The notes beneath the pieces are model-generated. The model saw nothing but the letters and a program-made list of their open reading frames with translations, ran no database searches and was not told the DNA's origin. From an uncultured Clostridia bacterium (GTDB taxonomy: Bacteria > Bacillota > Clostridia > Christensenellales > Borkfalkiaceae): 43,047 bases of DNA. The position numbers and the translations under genes are program-made. Positions 1-8,300 of this stretch are shown piece after piece. Position 1 is the stretch's first letter. Each line of letters begins with the position of its first letter. The stretch is taken from NCBI GenBank assembly GCA_947629675.1, contig CANREM010000014.1, positions 1 through 43,047 of the forward strand. Direction: 5' to 3'.

Positions 1-64
1 CAGTTGGTAGAGCAATTGACTCTTAATCAATGGGCCCAGGGTTCGAGTCCCTGAAGGTGCACCA
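1..64 (+). tRNA. tRNA-Lys (CTT), 5' end cut off by the window edge
   Basis: The anticodon arm is ATTGA / loop CTCTTAA / TCAAT, so the anticodon reads CTT (Lys, codon AAG). The T-arm CAGGG-TTCGAGT-CCCTG, the acceptor 3' strand AAGGTGC, discriminator A and an encoded CCA follow. About ten 5' bases lie outside the window. A terminator begins seven bases later. Confidence 0.95.
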
Positions 65-70
65 AAAAAA

Positions 71-97
71 CCGACCCTATATGGGGTCGGTTTTTTT
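71..97 (+). terminator. Bidirectional intrinsic terminator
   Basis: The stem CCGACCC / GGGTCGG with a six-base loop is followed by seven T; on the other strand the hairpin is also followed by seven T. It ends tRNA-Lys on the plus strand and the VOC gene operon on the minus strand. Confidence 0.9.
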
Positions 98-107
98 GTT
101 CCGCCGC

Positions 108-560
108 TCAAAAATGCCCTTTCACGTGGCGGTATTCCCCCGTAATTTCAACGACATTCCCGTCGGGGTCGCATAAGCAAAAATAATAATAGGGTGCGCC
201 TGCATTGATGTAACGAATGTCCGTGAGGTCGGAGCCGATCCCAAGCTCTTTGACGCGCTCGTATTCTGATTTCAAATCAGACGTAACCAGATTGATGACG
301 GCTTTCCTACTGTTCGGCCATTCCGCAATCGCCGCAAAGTCATCGAAGAGCGGATGATATTCCCCCACCCGTTCGACCTCGTCGGAATGATCCATGTCAT
401 ATCTCGCATTGAGAAGGCAAAGACAGAGATCCCCGACATAAAACATCGCAAAACGCGTTTTGTTCCGCGCCGAAACTTCCCTTTCGAGAAGCTCGCTGTA
501 AAACGCAAGAGATTTTTCAAAATCCCGAACTACAAGATAAATCAGGCCACTATCTATCAT
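108..560 (-). CDS. VOC-family (glyoxalase/bleomycin-resistance fold) protein
   Basis: This 150-residue protein has the length of a single-domain vicinal oxygen chelate protein. It opens with the usual first strand and helix (IYLVVRDFEKSLAFYSELL) and closes with the typical FCLCDPDGNVVEITG strand, whose Glu is the usual last metal ligand of the fold. The family covers metal-dependent isomerases, dioxygenases and drug-binding proteins, so the substrate cannot be named. It is the last gene of a four-gene operon: its ATG overlaps the stop of the DUF1893 gene (ATGA), which implies translational coupling. No signal peptide is seen, so it should be cytoplasmic. Confidence 0.85.
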   Translation of the reverse strand: MIDSGLIYLVVRDFEKSLAFYSELLEREVSARNKTRFAMFYVGDLCLCLLNARYDMDHSDEVERVGEYHPLFDDFAAIAEWPNSRKAVINLVTSDLKSEYERVKELGIGSDLTDIRYINAGAPYYYFCLCDPDGNVVEITGEYRHVKGHF

Positions 561-997
561 TTCATTTCTCTCTCTGCGTCAATTTTCATCTCGTTGAGTT
601 TCGCCTTGATCGCGCGGTAGGCCTGTGTCGGGTCGGTGATGTTTTCGACTGCGGTCTCCATGGGGCAAAAGCCGTCTCCGGCGCGATTGATGATGCGCTC
701 GGTGCGGGTTTGACCTTCTACGGCAATACCATGTCCGAGAAGCACCCCTTCGGCAAGTATCGACAGAACATTCGCGTACACCGCTTTTACGCCAAGCAGA
801 ACATAGAGGAAAGCGGCCGCTTTCCCCACGATGCGGTCGGCGGCAGTAAAGCCGCGAACGTCCTTTCCCTCATCCAAAAGCCCAAGGAGGGGCTTGACTC
901 CCCGCTCATAACTCGTGATGACTTTCTCCCCTTTCACGAGGACGAGGGTATATTTTCCTTCTTCAAGAAGTGTTTTTGCGCGTTCTAAGTCATTCAT
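557..997 (-). CDS. DUF1893 domain protein (deaminase-like fold, function unknown)
   Basis: The 146-residue sequence matches the DUF1893 family as I know it, of which Thermotoga TM1506 is a structural example with a cytidine-deaminase-like fold. Visible family features are the N-terminal LVLVKGEKVITSYERGVKPLL segment, DRIVGKAAAFLYVLLGVKAVYANVLS, and a late Cys-Pro (GFCPMETAV). No canonical HAE/PCxxC deaminase metal site is obvious, so catalysis is doubtful. The start has AAGAAGG six bases upstream and overlaps the end of the ECF gene by 8 nt; the stop overlaps the VOC start. The tight packing points to a shared process with the ECF transporter and the reductase. Confidence 0.8.
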   Translation of the reverse strand: MNDLERAKTLLEEGKYTLVLVKGEKVITSYERGVKPLLGLLDEGKDVRGFTAADRIVGKAAAFLYVLLGVKAVYANVLSILAEGVLLGHGIAVEGQTRTERIINRAGDGFCPMETAVENITDPTQAYRAIKAKLNEMKIDAEREMK

Positions 998-1565
998 GCT
1001 TAGCCTTCTTTTCTACAAAATACACGAGAAGAGGCACCACGATCCACTGCAAAATGATCCCGGGAAGTCCCGCGACGATGCTGTTCCAGATGACGGAGAC
1101 GGGAAGCGTCGCGCCGAACGCATAAACGCCGATGACAATGGCGAGCGCGCGGATGCCTCTGCCTAAAATTTGGGCGAGGAGCAATGTGACGAAGGAGGGA
1201 AGCTTCGTCCCCGCAAGCAGTCCCGTCGTGAGACCGTATGCGGCGAGTTCCACGATCATGAAGGGCAGCATCGCGAGTGCGGGCATTGCCTCTCCCATCA
1301 GCGTCGTGAGACCGAAACTCAATGCGGGGCTTACAAGTCCTGCCGCAAAGCCAGCCCAAGGACCCGCAAAGAAGGCGACGAGGAAGATCGCAATGTGCAT
1401 GGGAAGGAAAGTCTCGCCGAGTGCGGAACCGAGATTGGTGATCATGCCAAGTCCGTGCAAAATTTGCGGAAGCGCAACGGCTGCGACTGTCGCAAGGACT
1501 GCGGCGAGCGTCTTGGTCTTCCATGTCCTGCAGACAAATGACCTGCAAGTTGTCGTTTTTTCCAT
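990..1565 (-). CDS. ECF transporter S component, substrate unknown
   Basis: This 191-residue, very hydrophobic protein has about six predicted membrane segments. The central stretch with FLVAFFAGPWAGFAAGLVSP and MLPFMIVELAAYGLTTGLL is typical of substrate-binding S components of energy-coupling factor vitamin transporters. No EcfA/EcfT genes lie nearby, so it probably uses a shared energising module. GGGAGG lies just upstream of the ATG, 18 bases after the reductase stop. The substrate is not readable from the sequence; genes downstream (DUF1893, VOC) and upstream (4Fe-4S aldo/keto reductase) suggest a salvageable small metabolite or cofactor. Confidence 0.8.
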   Translation of the reverse strand: MEKTTTCRSFVCRTWKTKTLAAVLATVAAVALPQILHGLGMITNLGSALGETFLPMHIAIFLVAFFAGPWAGFAAGLVSPALSFGLTTLMGEAMPALAMLPFMIVELAAYGLTTGLLAGTKLPSFVTLLLAQILGRGIRALAIVIGVYAFGATLPVSVIWNSIVAGLPGIILQWIVVPLLVYFVEKKAKHE

Positions 1566-1583
1566 AATATCCCTCCCGATTCC

Positions 1584-2693
1584 TTATTCAAACTGTTTTG
1601 CGACTTCGCGGAGAAGTTCGCGGATCTTCAGATTCTGCGGGCAGACCTTTTCGCACTTTCCGCAGGCGATGCAGTCGGACGCCCTCCCCCTACCGTCCGA
1701 GGTGTGGGAGGAATAGTAGACGTCACTATTCCAATCCCGATAGCGTTTCTTCTGATTCATGCAGGAAAAGAGGTCGGGGATGGAGATCTTCTTCGGACAG
1801 CCGTCGATGCAATAGCGGCAAGCTGTGCATGGGATGAACTCCTCCTTGGAAAGCACTTGCTGCACGCGGGCAACGGCGCACTTCTCCTCAATGGTAAGCG
1901 GCTTGAAATCCTGCATAAAGGACACATTGTCGCGCATCTGCTCCAAGTTGCTCATGCCGGAAAGCACCATGAATACATTTTCAAACCCTGCACTGTAACG
2001 AATGGCATAGCTCGCGGGGCTTGCCGTTCCAAGGGCGGAAAAGTGTTTCGCCGCCTTCTCCGGAAGGTTGGCAAGCGTGCCGCCCTTTACAGGTTCCATA
2101 ACGATCACGGGCATACCATGTCTGAGACAGACCTCATAGCAACGCCGCGATTGGATGCCGGGATTGTCGTAATCGGCGTAGTTGAACTGAAGCTGGACGA
2201 CTTCCACCTCCGGGTACTTTGTGAGGATCTTGTCGAGCATCTCGGCGGTGTCGTGGAAGGAGAGGCCGACGTGGCGGATCTTCCCCTCTTTTTTGAGTTC
2301 GAACGCCGTCTCATAGGCGCGGCAACGGACAAATTTCTCGAAATTCTTGCCGCTCTGCGCATGCATGAGGTAGAAATCGAAATAGTCCACGCCACAGCAT
2401 TTTAACTGTTCTGCGAAAAACGGGCGGATGTCCTCTTCCCGTTCAAAGAAGTTTTCCGTGAGCTTGTCGGTGAGAACGAAGCTCTCGCGCGGATGACGGG
2501 CGGCAAGACAATCGCGGATCGCGGTCTCGCTCGCACCGCCCAAATATCCGTGTGCCGTGTCGAAGTAATTGAACCCATTTGCGAGAAAGTAATCGACCAT
2601 CTCGCAAAATTCACCGTATTCGACCTTGCTCCCCACCATGGGAAGGCGCATGCAGCCAAAGCCGAAATTCTTTTTGACTTTTTCAAATCCCAT
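1584..2693 (-). CDS. Aldo/keto reductase with C-terminal 4Fe-4S dicluster domain
   Basis: The protein has 369 residues. The N-terminal about 270 residues form the aldo/keto reductase barrel, with FGCMRLPMVG, FDTAHGYLGGASE (catalytic Asp and Tyr), LTDKL (Lys) and LMHA (His). The C-terminus carries two ferredoxin-like cysteine clusters, CTACRYCIDGCP and CIACGKCEKVCP, as in the COG1453 group of oxidoreductases. It is the first gene of the four-gene operon; GGGAGG lies seven bases before the ATG and a promoter lies at 2724-2752. It probably reduces an aldehyde or ketone with NAD(P)H or ferredoxin-linked electron flow; the substrate is unknown. Confidence 0.88.
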   Translation of the reverse strand: MGFEKVKKNFGFGCMRLPMVGSKVEYGEFCEMVDYFLANGFNYFDTAHGYLGGASETAIRDCLAARHPRESFVLTDKLTENFFEREEDIRPFFAEQLKCCGVDYFDFYLMHAQSGKNFEKFVRCRAYETAFELKKEGKIRHVGLSFHDTAEMLDKILTKYPEVEVVQLQFNYADYDNPGIQSRRCYEVCLRHGMPVIVMEPVKGGTLANLPEKAAKHFSALGTASPASYAIRYSAGFENVFMVLSGMSNLEQMRDNVSFMQDFKPLTIEEKCAVARVQQVLSKEEFIPCTACRYCIDGCPKKISIPDLFSCMNQKKRYRDWNSDVYYSSHTSDGRGRASDCIACGKCEKVCPQNLKIRELLREVAKQFE

Positions 2694-2723
2694 CGTTATC
2701 CTCCCGATCTTTCATATGTTTTT

Positions 2724-2752
2724 ATTGTAACATATTACGCAATAATAAGCAA
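2724..2752 (-). promoter_or_regulatory. Sigma-A-type promoter of the reductase/ECF operon
   Basis: On the minus strand TTGCTT and TACAAT are separated by exactly 17 bases. The -10 box is about 30 bases before the ATG at 2693, leaving room for the visible Shine-Dalgarno. Confidence 0.7.
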
Positions 2753-2862
2753 CAAAAAAGTTGAAAAAGTCGATTCTACTGTGAGTAGAGTTTGAAAATC
2801 GTTCGTAGAAAATGAAAAATGCAAAGTAGATAAACAAAATTTGCCGCACACGGGCAAAGAAG

Positions 2863-2891
2863 TTGTAAAAGCAGGCATTTGGTGGTATAAT
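2863..2891 (+). promoter_or_regulatory. Promoter of degV
   Basis: TTGTAA, a 17-base spacer and a perfect TATAAT precede the degV start by 29 bases; an AGGAAGG ribosome-binding site lies between. Confidence 0.75.
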
Positions 2892-2920
2892 GATATAGAA
2901 CAAAAAAGGAAGGGCAGAAC

Positions 2921-3889
2921 ATGACAGACTATGAGATCTTTGCCGATTCCTCGGCCAATCTCCCCGAGGATCTTCGAAAGAAATACAATATCCATATTAT
3001 CTCTTACATCATGAACATCAACGGGCAGGATATATACTGCCATGAAGATGACACGCCTTTTGCCGCGATTGCGAAGAAGTTCTATGAGCATATGCGCTCG
3101 GGAATCGAGGCAAAGACCTCCCTCATCGGCGAGGGAAGGTTCATCGAGGCACTCTCCCCTACTTTGGAAGCCGGGAAGGATGCGATCGTCATCACCATCG
3201 CATCGGGCATCAGCGGAACGTGGAATCAGGCGCAAAATGCCGCCAAAGACCTCGAGGAAATGTATCCCGGAAGAAAGGTCTTTGTCTGCGACAGCGCGAA
3301 CGCCTCCATGGGGCAGGGTCTGCTCGTTTTATATGCCGCAAAACTGCGCGAAGAAGGCAAAACTGCCGAGGAAACCTCGACATGGTTATGGGATAACGCA
3401 TATCGGCTGAATAGTTATGTCACCGTGGAGGACCTCAAATATCTCCGCCGCAGCGGGCGGATCTCTGCCGCAACGGCCATCGCGGGGACCCTTCTCAATA
3501 TCAAGCCCCTCATAAAGGCGGACGGGAAAGAACATCCCCAGCTCATGGTCTACGGCAAAGCACACGGGAGAAAACGGTCGATCGCCGCCCTTATCGAGGC
3601 CTTCGATGCAAATGTGGAGGACCCGGGCGGCCAGACAATAGCCATTGCGCATGCAGATTGCGAAGAGGAAGCAAAGTCGCTCGCCGAGACCCTACAAGCC
3701 TCGCACGGGGCGAAGGAGGTCATCATCGAATACTATGACCTCTGCACAGGTTCACATATCGGTCCCGGAACGATCGCGCTCTTCTTCCTCGGCAAGGATC
3801 GCCGCACAGAAGCAGAGAAGAAATCCTTCCTGCAACGCGCAAAGGCTGTGTTTATGCGGGACAAAGACAAGACAAAGGAAAAAGAGTAA
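2921..3889 (+). CDS. DegV-family fatty-acid-binding protein
   Basis: The 322 residues match the DegV family, which binds a fatty acid in a deep cleft; some members (FakB) present fatty acids to the FakA kinase. Visible marks are IFADSSANLPEDLRKKYNI at the N-terminus, the ligand-loop segment TSLIGEGRF, the TIASGISGTWNQA segment, VEDLKYLRRSGRIS and the late GSHIGPGTIALFFLG. The last 30 residues are a lysine-rich tail. It is monocistronic, with its own promoter and terminator. No fakA lies nearby, so a role in exogenous fatty-acid use is only inferred. Confidence 0.9.
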   Translation: MTDYEIFADSSANLPEDLRKKYNIHIISYIMNINGQDIYCHEDDTPFAAIAKKFYEHMRSGIEAKTSLIGEGRFIEALSPTLEAGKDAIVITIASGISGTWNQAQNAAKDLEEMYPGRKVFVCDSANASMGQGLLVLYAAKLREEGKTAEETSTWLWDNAYRLNSYVTVEDLKYLRRSGRISAATAIAGTLLNIKPLIKADGKEHPQLMVYGKAHGRKRSIAALIEAFDANVEDPGGQTIAIAHADCEEEAKSLAETLQASHGAKEVIIEYYDLCTGSHIGPGTIALFFLGKDRRTEAEKKSFLQRAKAVFMRDKDKTKEKE

Positions 3890-3899
3890 AATCATTCGG

Positions 3900-3928
3900 G
3901 GGTGCAAACAATTTGCACCCTCTTTTTT
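3900..3928 (+). terminator. Terminator after degV
   Basis: GGGTGCAAA / TTTGCACCC forms a 9-bp stem with a 3-base loop and is followed by TCTTTTTT, ten bases after the degV stop. Confidence 0.9.
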
Positions 3929-4035
3929 ATATAAAAGAACCTCCCCCTCCTCCCGTCCGCATGCAATGATTTTGATTAAGAAAAGAACGAAAATTGATTT
4001 TTTGTGAAAAAAATTTCAAAACGGTTGCAGAATAG

Positions 4036-4064
4036 TTGACAACAGCGTCAAAGTTGTGTAAAAT
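4036..4064 (+). promoter_or_regulatory. Promoter of tRNA-Val
   Basis: A perfect TTGACA, 17 bases and TAAAAT lie 16 bases before the first base of tRNA-Val. Confidence 0.8.
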
Positions 4065-4079
4065 AAACATGTTGTCTAT

Positions 4080-4156
<77 letters not shown>

Positions 4157-4159
4157 CCG

Positions 4160-4212
4160 AACCCTGTATATTGCGTCGAAAGCCTTGGGCAGGACCGATA
4201 TGTGGGGTTTTT
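4160..4212 (+). terminator. Probable terminator of tRNA-Val
   Basis: A 12-pair stem with some G-T pairs (AACCCTGTATAT with ATATGTGGGGTT) closes over a 26-base loop containing GCC-TTG-GGC and runs into a short T tract. Confidence 0.55.
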
Positions 4213-4222
4213 GCATATCAGA

Positions 4223-4236
4223 GCGGATATGGCGAA
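4223..4236 (+). pseudogene. 14-base copy of the 5' end of tRNA-Leu
   Basis: GCGGATATGGCGAA repeats exactly the first 14 bases of tRNA-Leu, which starts precisely 100 bases later. The copy then diverges and runs into a palindromic repeat at about 4252. It looks like a truncated tRNA-Leu remnant. Confidence 0.6.
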
Positions 4237-4251
4237 TATCGTACTTCTGGT

Positions 4252-4313
4252 CGCCCCTCATCCGTCACGGAAAGCCGTGCCACCTTCCCCCCGAGTGGGG
4301 AAGGCTTCAAGAT
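4252..4313. repeat. Dispersed two-hairpin palindromic repeat (divergent copy)
   Basis: The order CCTCATCCGTCAC-loop-GTG followed by a C-rich/G-rich hairpin and GGCTTCA matches, with changes, the repeat family seen at 10207, 21620, 23740 and at the right end of the window. It sits between the tRNA-Leu 5' fragment and tRNA-Leu. Confidence 0.6.
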
Positions 4314-4322
4314 CAATTTTTT

Positions 4323-4405
4323 GCGGATATGGCGAAATTGGCAGACGCGTTGGACTTAGGATCCAATGGGCAACCGTGCAGGTTCAAGTCCTGTTATCCG
4401 CACCA
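4323..4405 (+). tRNA. tRNA-Leu (TAG)
   Basis: The acceptor GCGGATA pairs with TATCCGC; the anticodon arm TTGGA / CTTAGGA / TCCAA reads TAG; a variable arm and the T-arm CAGG-TTCAAGT-CCTG follow, with encoded CCA. It is 83 nt, right for this class II tRNA. Partial copies of its 5' and 3' ends lie on both sides. Confidence 0.95.
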
Positions 4406-4443
4406 AGCAAATGGGAAAGGTAAAAAACCTTTCCCCTTTGCTT
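4406..4443 (+). terminator. Hairpin after tRNA-Leu, possible terminator
   Basis: AGCAAA-t-GGGAAAGGT pairs with ACCTTTCCC-c-TTTGCT in a 15-bp stem with one mismatch. No clean T tract follows, so its efficiency as a terminator is uncertain. The outer AAGCAA...TTGCTT bases recur at the hairpin at 4712-4746. Confidence 0.5.
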
Positions 4444-4459
4444 GGTAATTGACGAATAC

Positions 4460-4717
4460 ATAACAGGACTTGAGGGTGGAGGCGATTGCGGGAGCAATCG
4501 GTTTGCGGGCGAATTCTTTGATTGCAATAAAGTCTGCCGCAAACTGAACAGCCCGGTGTGCAAAATATGGGGTTCCCCAAAAAAGACGCAGTATTTTTTG
4601 GGGGAGAGGAGCCGTCGAGAGAAAGAGCAGCTTTTCGAAGAAAAGCGTAAGACGATCTCGAACGGCGACGAGGGCGCGCCGCTAAAGGCGCAAGTCCTGT
4701 TATCCGCACCAAGCAAA
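4460..4717 (+). ncRNA. tRNA-Leu-linked structured element closed by a tRNA T-arm copy
   Basis: No gene is seen in this stretch. Positions 4460-4473 are an inverted copy of tRNA-Leu 4384-4397, and 4691-4717 is an exact 27-base direct copy of tRNA-Leu 4385-4411. The inverted and direct copies can pair as a 13-bp closing stem. Inside are further stems: CGATTGC/CAATCG... near 4483-4500, GTTTGCGG/CCGCAAAC (4501-4545), GCCGT-CGAGA/TCTCG-ACGGC (4611-4666) around GCTTTTC/GAAAAGC, and GCGCC-gctaaa-GGCGC (4676-4691). The last hairpin is shared with the tRNA-Ser element. Whether it is transcribed as an RNA or is a scar of integration is unknown. Confidence 0.45.
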
Positions 4718-4746
4718 AAAAAGAGGCACTCGCCTCTTTTCTTGCT
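4712..4746. terminator. Bidirectional terminator of the surface-protein operon
   Basis: AAGAGGC / GCCTCTT with a 4-base loop is flanked by A-rich and T-rich arms (AAGCAAAAAA and TTTTCTTGCTT), giving a T tract on both strands. On the minus strand it follows the small membrane gene ending at 4771. Confidence 0.75.
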
Positions 4747-4770
4747 TGAAATAAAATTACAAAAAAGTTA

Positions 4771-4926
4771 TTATTTTGATCCATGATGTTTGTCCTTTCT
4801 TTTTCGCACAGCATTAACGATTGCCGCAATGACGGCCGACACGCATGCGACCGCAACAAACCCTGCTACAACGAGGACAAGAATCTTGGTCGTGAGCATA
4901 TAAGTTGTATCGCTTTTCGGAGGCAT
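4771..4926 (-). CDS. Small single-pass membrane protein (51 residues)
   Basis: An ATG two bases beyond the stop of the 153-residue membrane protein opens a 51-codon frame starting MPPKSDTTYMLTTK. It contains one strongly hydrophobic segment at about residues 12-38 and a positively charged tail (VRKRKDKHHGSK), so it should span the membrane with the tail inside. It is the last gene of the surface-protein operon and lies directly before the terminator. I recognise no family. The Shine-Dalgarno is weak (GAAGAA), which fits coupling to the upstream gene. Confidence 0.65.
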   Translation of the reverse strand: MPPKSDTTYMLTTKILVLVVAGFVAVACVSAVIAAIVNAVRKRKDKHHGSK

Positions 4927-4927
4927 T

Positions 4928-5389
4928 TTATTTCTTCGATTGATCTTTTGCTTTTGTTGTATTTGTTGTTTCTTCCGTTTCGGAAGGCGTGTTTATCCAG
5001 ATCGGCGGCAATACGATCGTGGGCAGTGCATAAGGCCGGGTAGATACCGCCTTTCTGTTTCCATATGTACCCTTTTGGGGTGTTCTATAGCCGTATTGCG
5101 TCTTGACGGGAGCAGCGGGCTGGACGACAGATTTTTCCTTTTTCATCTCATTCGAAGAGACTTCCTTCCCCTCTCCTGTGCCGCTTTGAGACGTTGCCGT
5201 CTCGTCCGTAGATTTTATCACCGTCTCCCGCACGACGTCCGCAAGTTTTTTACTACAGAGAATATAGATCATGAGTACCACGAGGAGAACACAGATCACC
5301 GTCAAAACAATCAAAAGAATGGTCATGAGCGTATCATTACTTGTACCCAGTTTCAGTCCGAAAAATGTTGCATTCAATGCCAGTTTCAT
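4928..5389 (-). CDS. Membrane protein with one transmembrane helix, function unknown
   Basis: The 153-residue protein has one hydrophobic helix at about residues 21-45 (MTILLIVLTVICVLLVVLMIYIL), followed by a polar tail rich in Ser, Thr, Pro and Lys (residues about 60-153). The start follows GGAGAAAAAG by four bases and lies one base after the stop of the giant surface protein, so the genes are cotranscribed. It may be a partner or anchor for that protein. No known domain is recognised. Confidence 0.7.
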   Translation of the reverse strand: MKLALNATFFGLKLGTSNDTLMTILLIVLTVICVLLVVLMIYILCSKKLADVVRETVIKSTDETATSQSGTGEGKEVSSNEMKKEKSVVQPAAPVKTQYGYRTPQKGTYGNRKAVSTRPYALPTIVLPPIWINTPSETEETTNTTKAKDQSKK

Positions 5390-5390
5390 A

Positions 5391-8300
5391 TTACTTTTTC
5401 TCCTTTACTTTCGTATTTTTATTTGAATTTTTTTCGCTATTTTTCTTCCAAATTGCAAGTCCCAAGACGATTACGAGCAAGACGATCGCAACGCTCATGA
5501 GAATGAGCACCATGCCGAAGTCAAGGTCGTCCTCTTTTTCTTCTGCGCCGGGGGTCTCTTCGCCCGAACCGGGGCCGTCATCACCCGAAATATCCTGCGT
5601 GAGCGTGTACACGGCCGTATTGTTTATGAGCGTGTTGTTTGCAGCCGCCGCGCCCTTGAGAGTGACCGTGACGGTATACTCGCCTGCTTGGGCAAATTCC
5701 TCTACCGCCGCACCGTCAAAGGTGTAGGCGAAGGAATAATCGGATACGGCGAGAGCGACGGCATTGCCGTCTTCGTCCTTGAAGACCGTATTGATAAGCC
5801 CGCCTGCGCCCCCTTCGGCATCGAGCGAGAACGTGAGCTTGCGCGCGGCGATGGTGAGTTCGGCCGTCGCCGAGACGGTGAACGGCTCGTCATTTGCTCC
5901 GCCCGCGTAGATGGCCGTGACGGTGACGCGGTACTTACCCGCGTTCACAGGCGCATTTTCTGAGCGTGCATATTGGGTGCCGTCGATGCCCTCATAAGTA
6001 TAGAGATAGGAAACTTCGTAGCCTTGCGGTACACCTTTGGGTACGGGATGAAGGGCCTCGCCACTATCGCCGTACGTCGCATCGATGTCGGCTGCGGTGA
6101 GCGTCGGCGTCACTTTGCGCTTTGCGACGGTAAACGTCACGACCATGTCTGCGGTCTGACCCCACGAATAGTTGTCGGGATCGGTAAGCGTGAACCTTGC
6201 GTAATACGCACCCGCATTGATGATCTCATCGAGCGAATCGTCAGAAGCTGCTGCATCGGCATAGAAGGCGACGTGCATACGCGCGCTATCGTAATGGAAT
6301 GCTTCCTCGATTTCCGCTTTTCGGTCGCTCCCTGTGTAGGTGAACGTTTCCCCAAGCGCGGGTGTCGTGAGCAATGCCTTTGTGATGGAGAAAGTGAGCA
6401 CGATATCCGCCGCCTCGCTACCCGTCCACTTGTAATTATTTGCATCCGTAAGCGCGAGTTTGACGGGGTAATCGCCCGCATTGGTCCCGCCGTCGTTCTC
6501 GCTCACGCGGTAGAGCGCGGAACCATCGAAATCCGCCTTCTGCGGTGCCCCGTTATACACCTTGCTTGCAACCGTCGGCGCAGTCACCGTCTGTTTTTCG
6601 ACAATGTAGGCACGGGCCTTGGTATTCTCATTGAGCGTGTAGTTTTTTGCCTTGGGGTTTGCGCTATCGAGCGTCGCCTTGAAGGCATAGGCCCCTGCGT
6701 TCATAAAGGTCTGTGCGGAGTTGCTCAATGCGACCAAAAGCGTAAATGTGCCGTCGCTACCGATGCCCGCTGCCGTTGCCGTGGGAAGTTCGGTGAATAC
6801 CGACCCTGTGTAAGTGTAACTCTTTTCGCTCCACTTAGCATTGATCTCTTTCGTGCGCACCGTGAGCGTTCCCTCTTTATAATCAAAGTCATAATTATTA
6901 TCCGAGGAAAGCCCGCTCGGCATAATGACGTATTCGCCGACGTCCTTGAATGCCTCATAACTGCCGTAATCAAACGTCAATTCGCCTGAAAGAACGCTCT
7001 CGTTCTCTCCGTTCACAAAGCCGCTGTACGTTACGCCGTCATTGGAAGGCTCATCGCCGTAAGTGATGATCTTATTCTTCACCGTCACGGTGAGCGGTGC
7101 CTTTGCGATGGTGTACTCGAACGCCATACCGCCGTGTTCGTCTGCAAATTGCACGGCATAATTCTCATTCGTCCACGTCGGCAAGACGTTATGGGTGCCC
7201 GCAGGTGTGGTTTTGTTCGGCGCGGAATCACTCTCTTGCAGAGTATAAGAAAGACCGAGGATTTGGAGATCATCATCCCCTTCCGCCTCATTTTGGGCAT
7301 ACCAAGCCCCGTCTGCGCCCTCTGCACGGGAGGCGGTTGCCGTCACCCAACTTTTGTGGGCATCCCCGTAGGTCGCCCCTTTCTCAAAGGTCAGCGTAAC
7401 TTTAACTCGTCTTTCCGAAACCTTAAAACTCGGCCTGCCGCCCTCCCACTCAAACGTGAGATGTTTCGAAGCATCTTTATCCTTGGCGACGACGTAGAGA
7501 TGATATGTGCCGAGCGGAAGATTGTCTACCACTGACGAAGAAGAATTATCTTCGTATAGGTGGATGCCGCCCTCTTCAACGGTGTAAATATCGCCGTCGT
7601 CCTGAACAATACCGTCTTGAATGGAGTTGTCCTTGCGGAGATAGAACGTGAAGTTTTCGATGTTGTCTTTGAATTCTTTCGTTTTGTCTATATCGAGTTG
7701 CCCTATTATTTTTTGGATGCCGCCGAGGATATCTTTTTCGAAGGCATCCTTCGTATGGGCGACGTCGCCGTACTCCACGCCCTTTGCAAAGCCCTCGATT
7801 GCCGCCTCGGTCAGAGTGATCTTCAGCTTTTCTGCCACAATGTGGATGACGAAATAGTCATAGCAAGTATTGTGGTTACCCTCGATATCTACCGCTTTGA
7901 AATATACGACGTAGTACATCGGCTCTTGGGCGGTCTTATCGGTGAGTTTATCGTAATCCTGCCACTCTTCGGTCTGTCGTTCGTCTTTCAGATCATTGAG
8001 ATAGTTCTTTATCGTATCTTCGTCATACTCTGCTTCTTCATACTTTTGTACGATATACTGTATCTTAAGTTTGCTTATAGTCTCAGAGTACCACGCAACA
8101 TCCTTCCAATTGATGGGGAATTTTTCGTCGGTCGGGTCGGGCAGTTTGAGTGCGATCGGCTCCATACCCAAACTGTAAACGAACTCCCGCTTCTGTTCAA
8201 GTCTCCCGTTATTGAACACCCCTACTCCATTGTTGTTGAACGTCACCGTCATATCGGCGGGCACGACGGTATATGTAACGGTGATCTCGTCCACTGTGCC

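Noticed and set aside
4356..4859. Minus-strand reading frames across tRNA-Leu and its flank
   Set aside because: They are antisense to a tRNA and its copies and give the well-known spurious LVRITGLEP-type peptide; no ribosome-binding site or domain is present.
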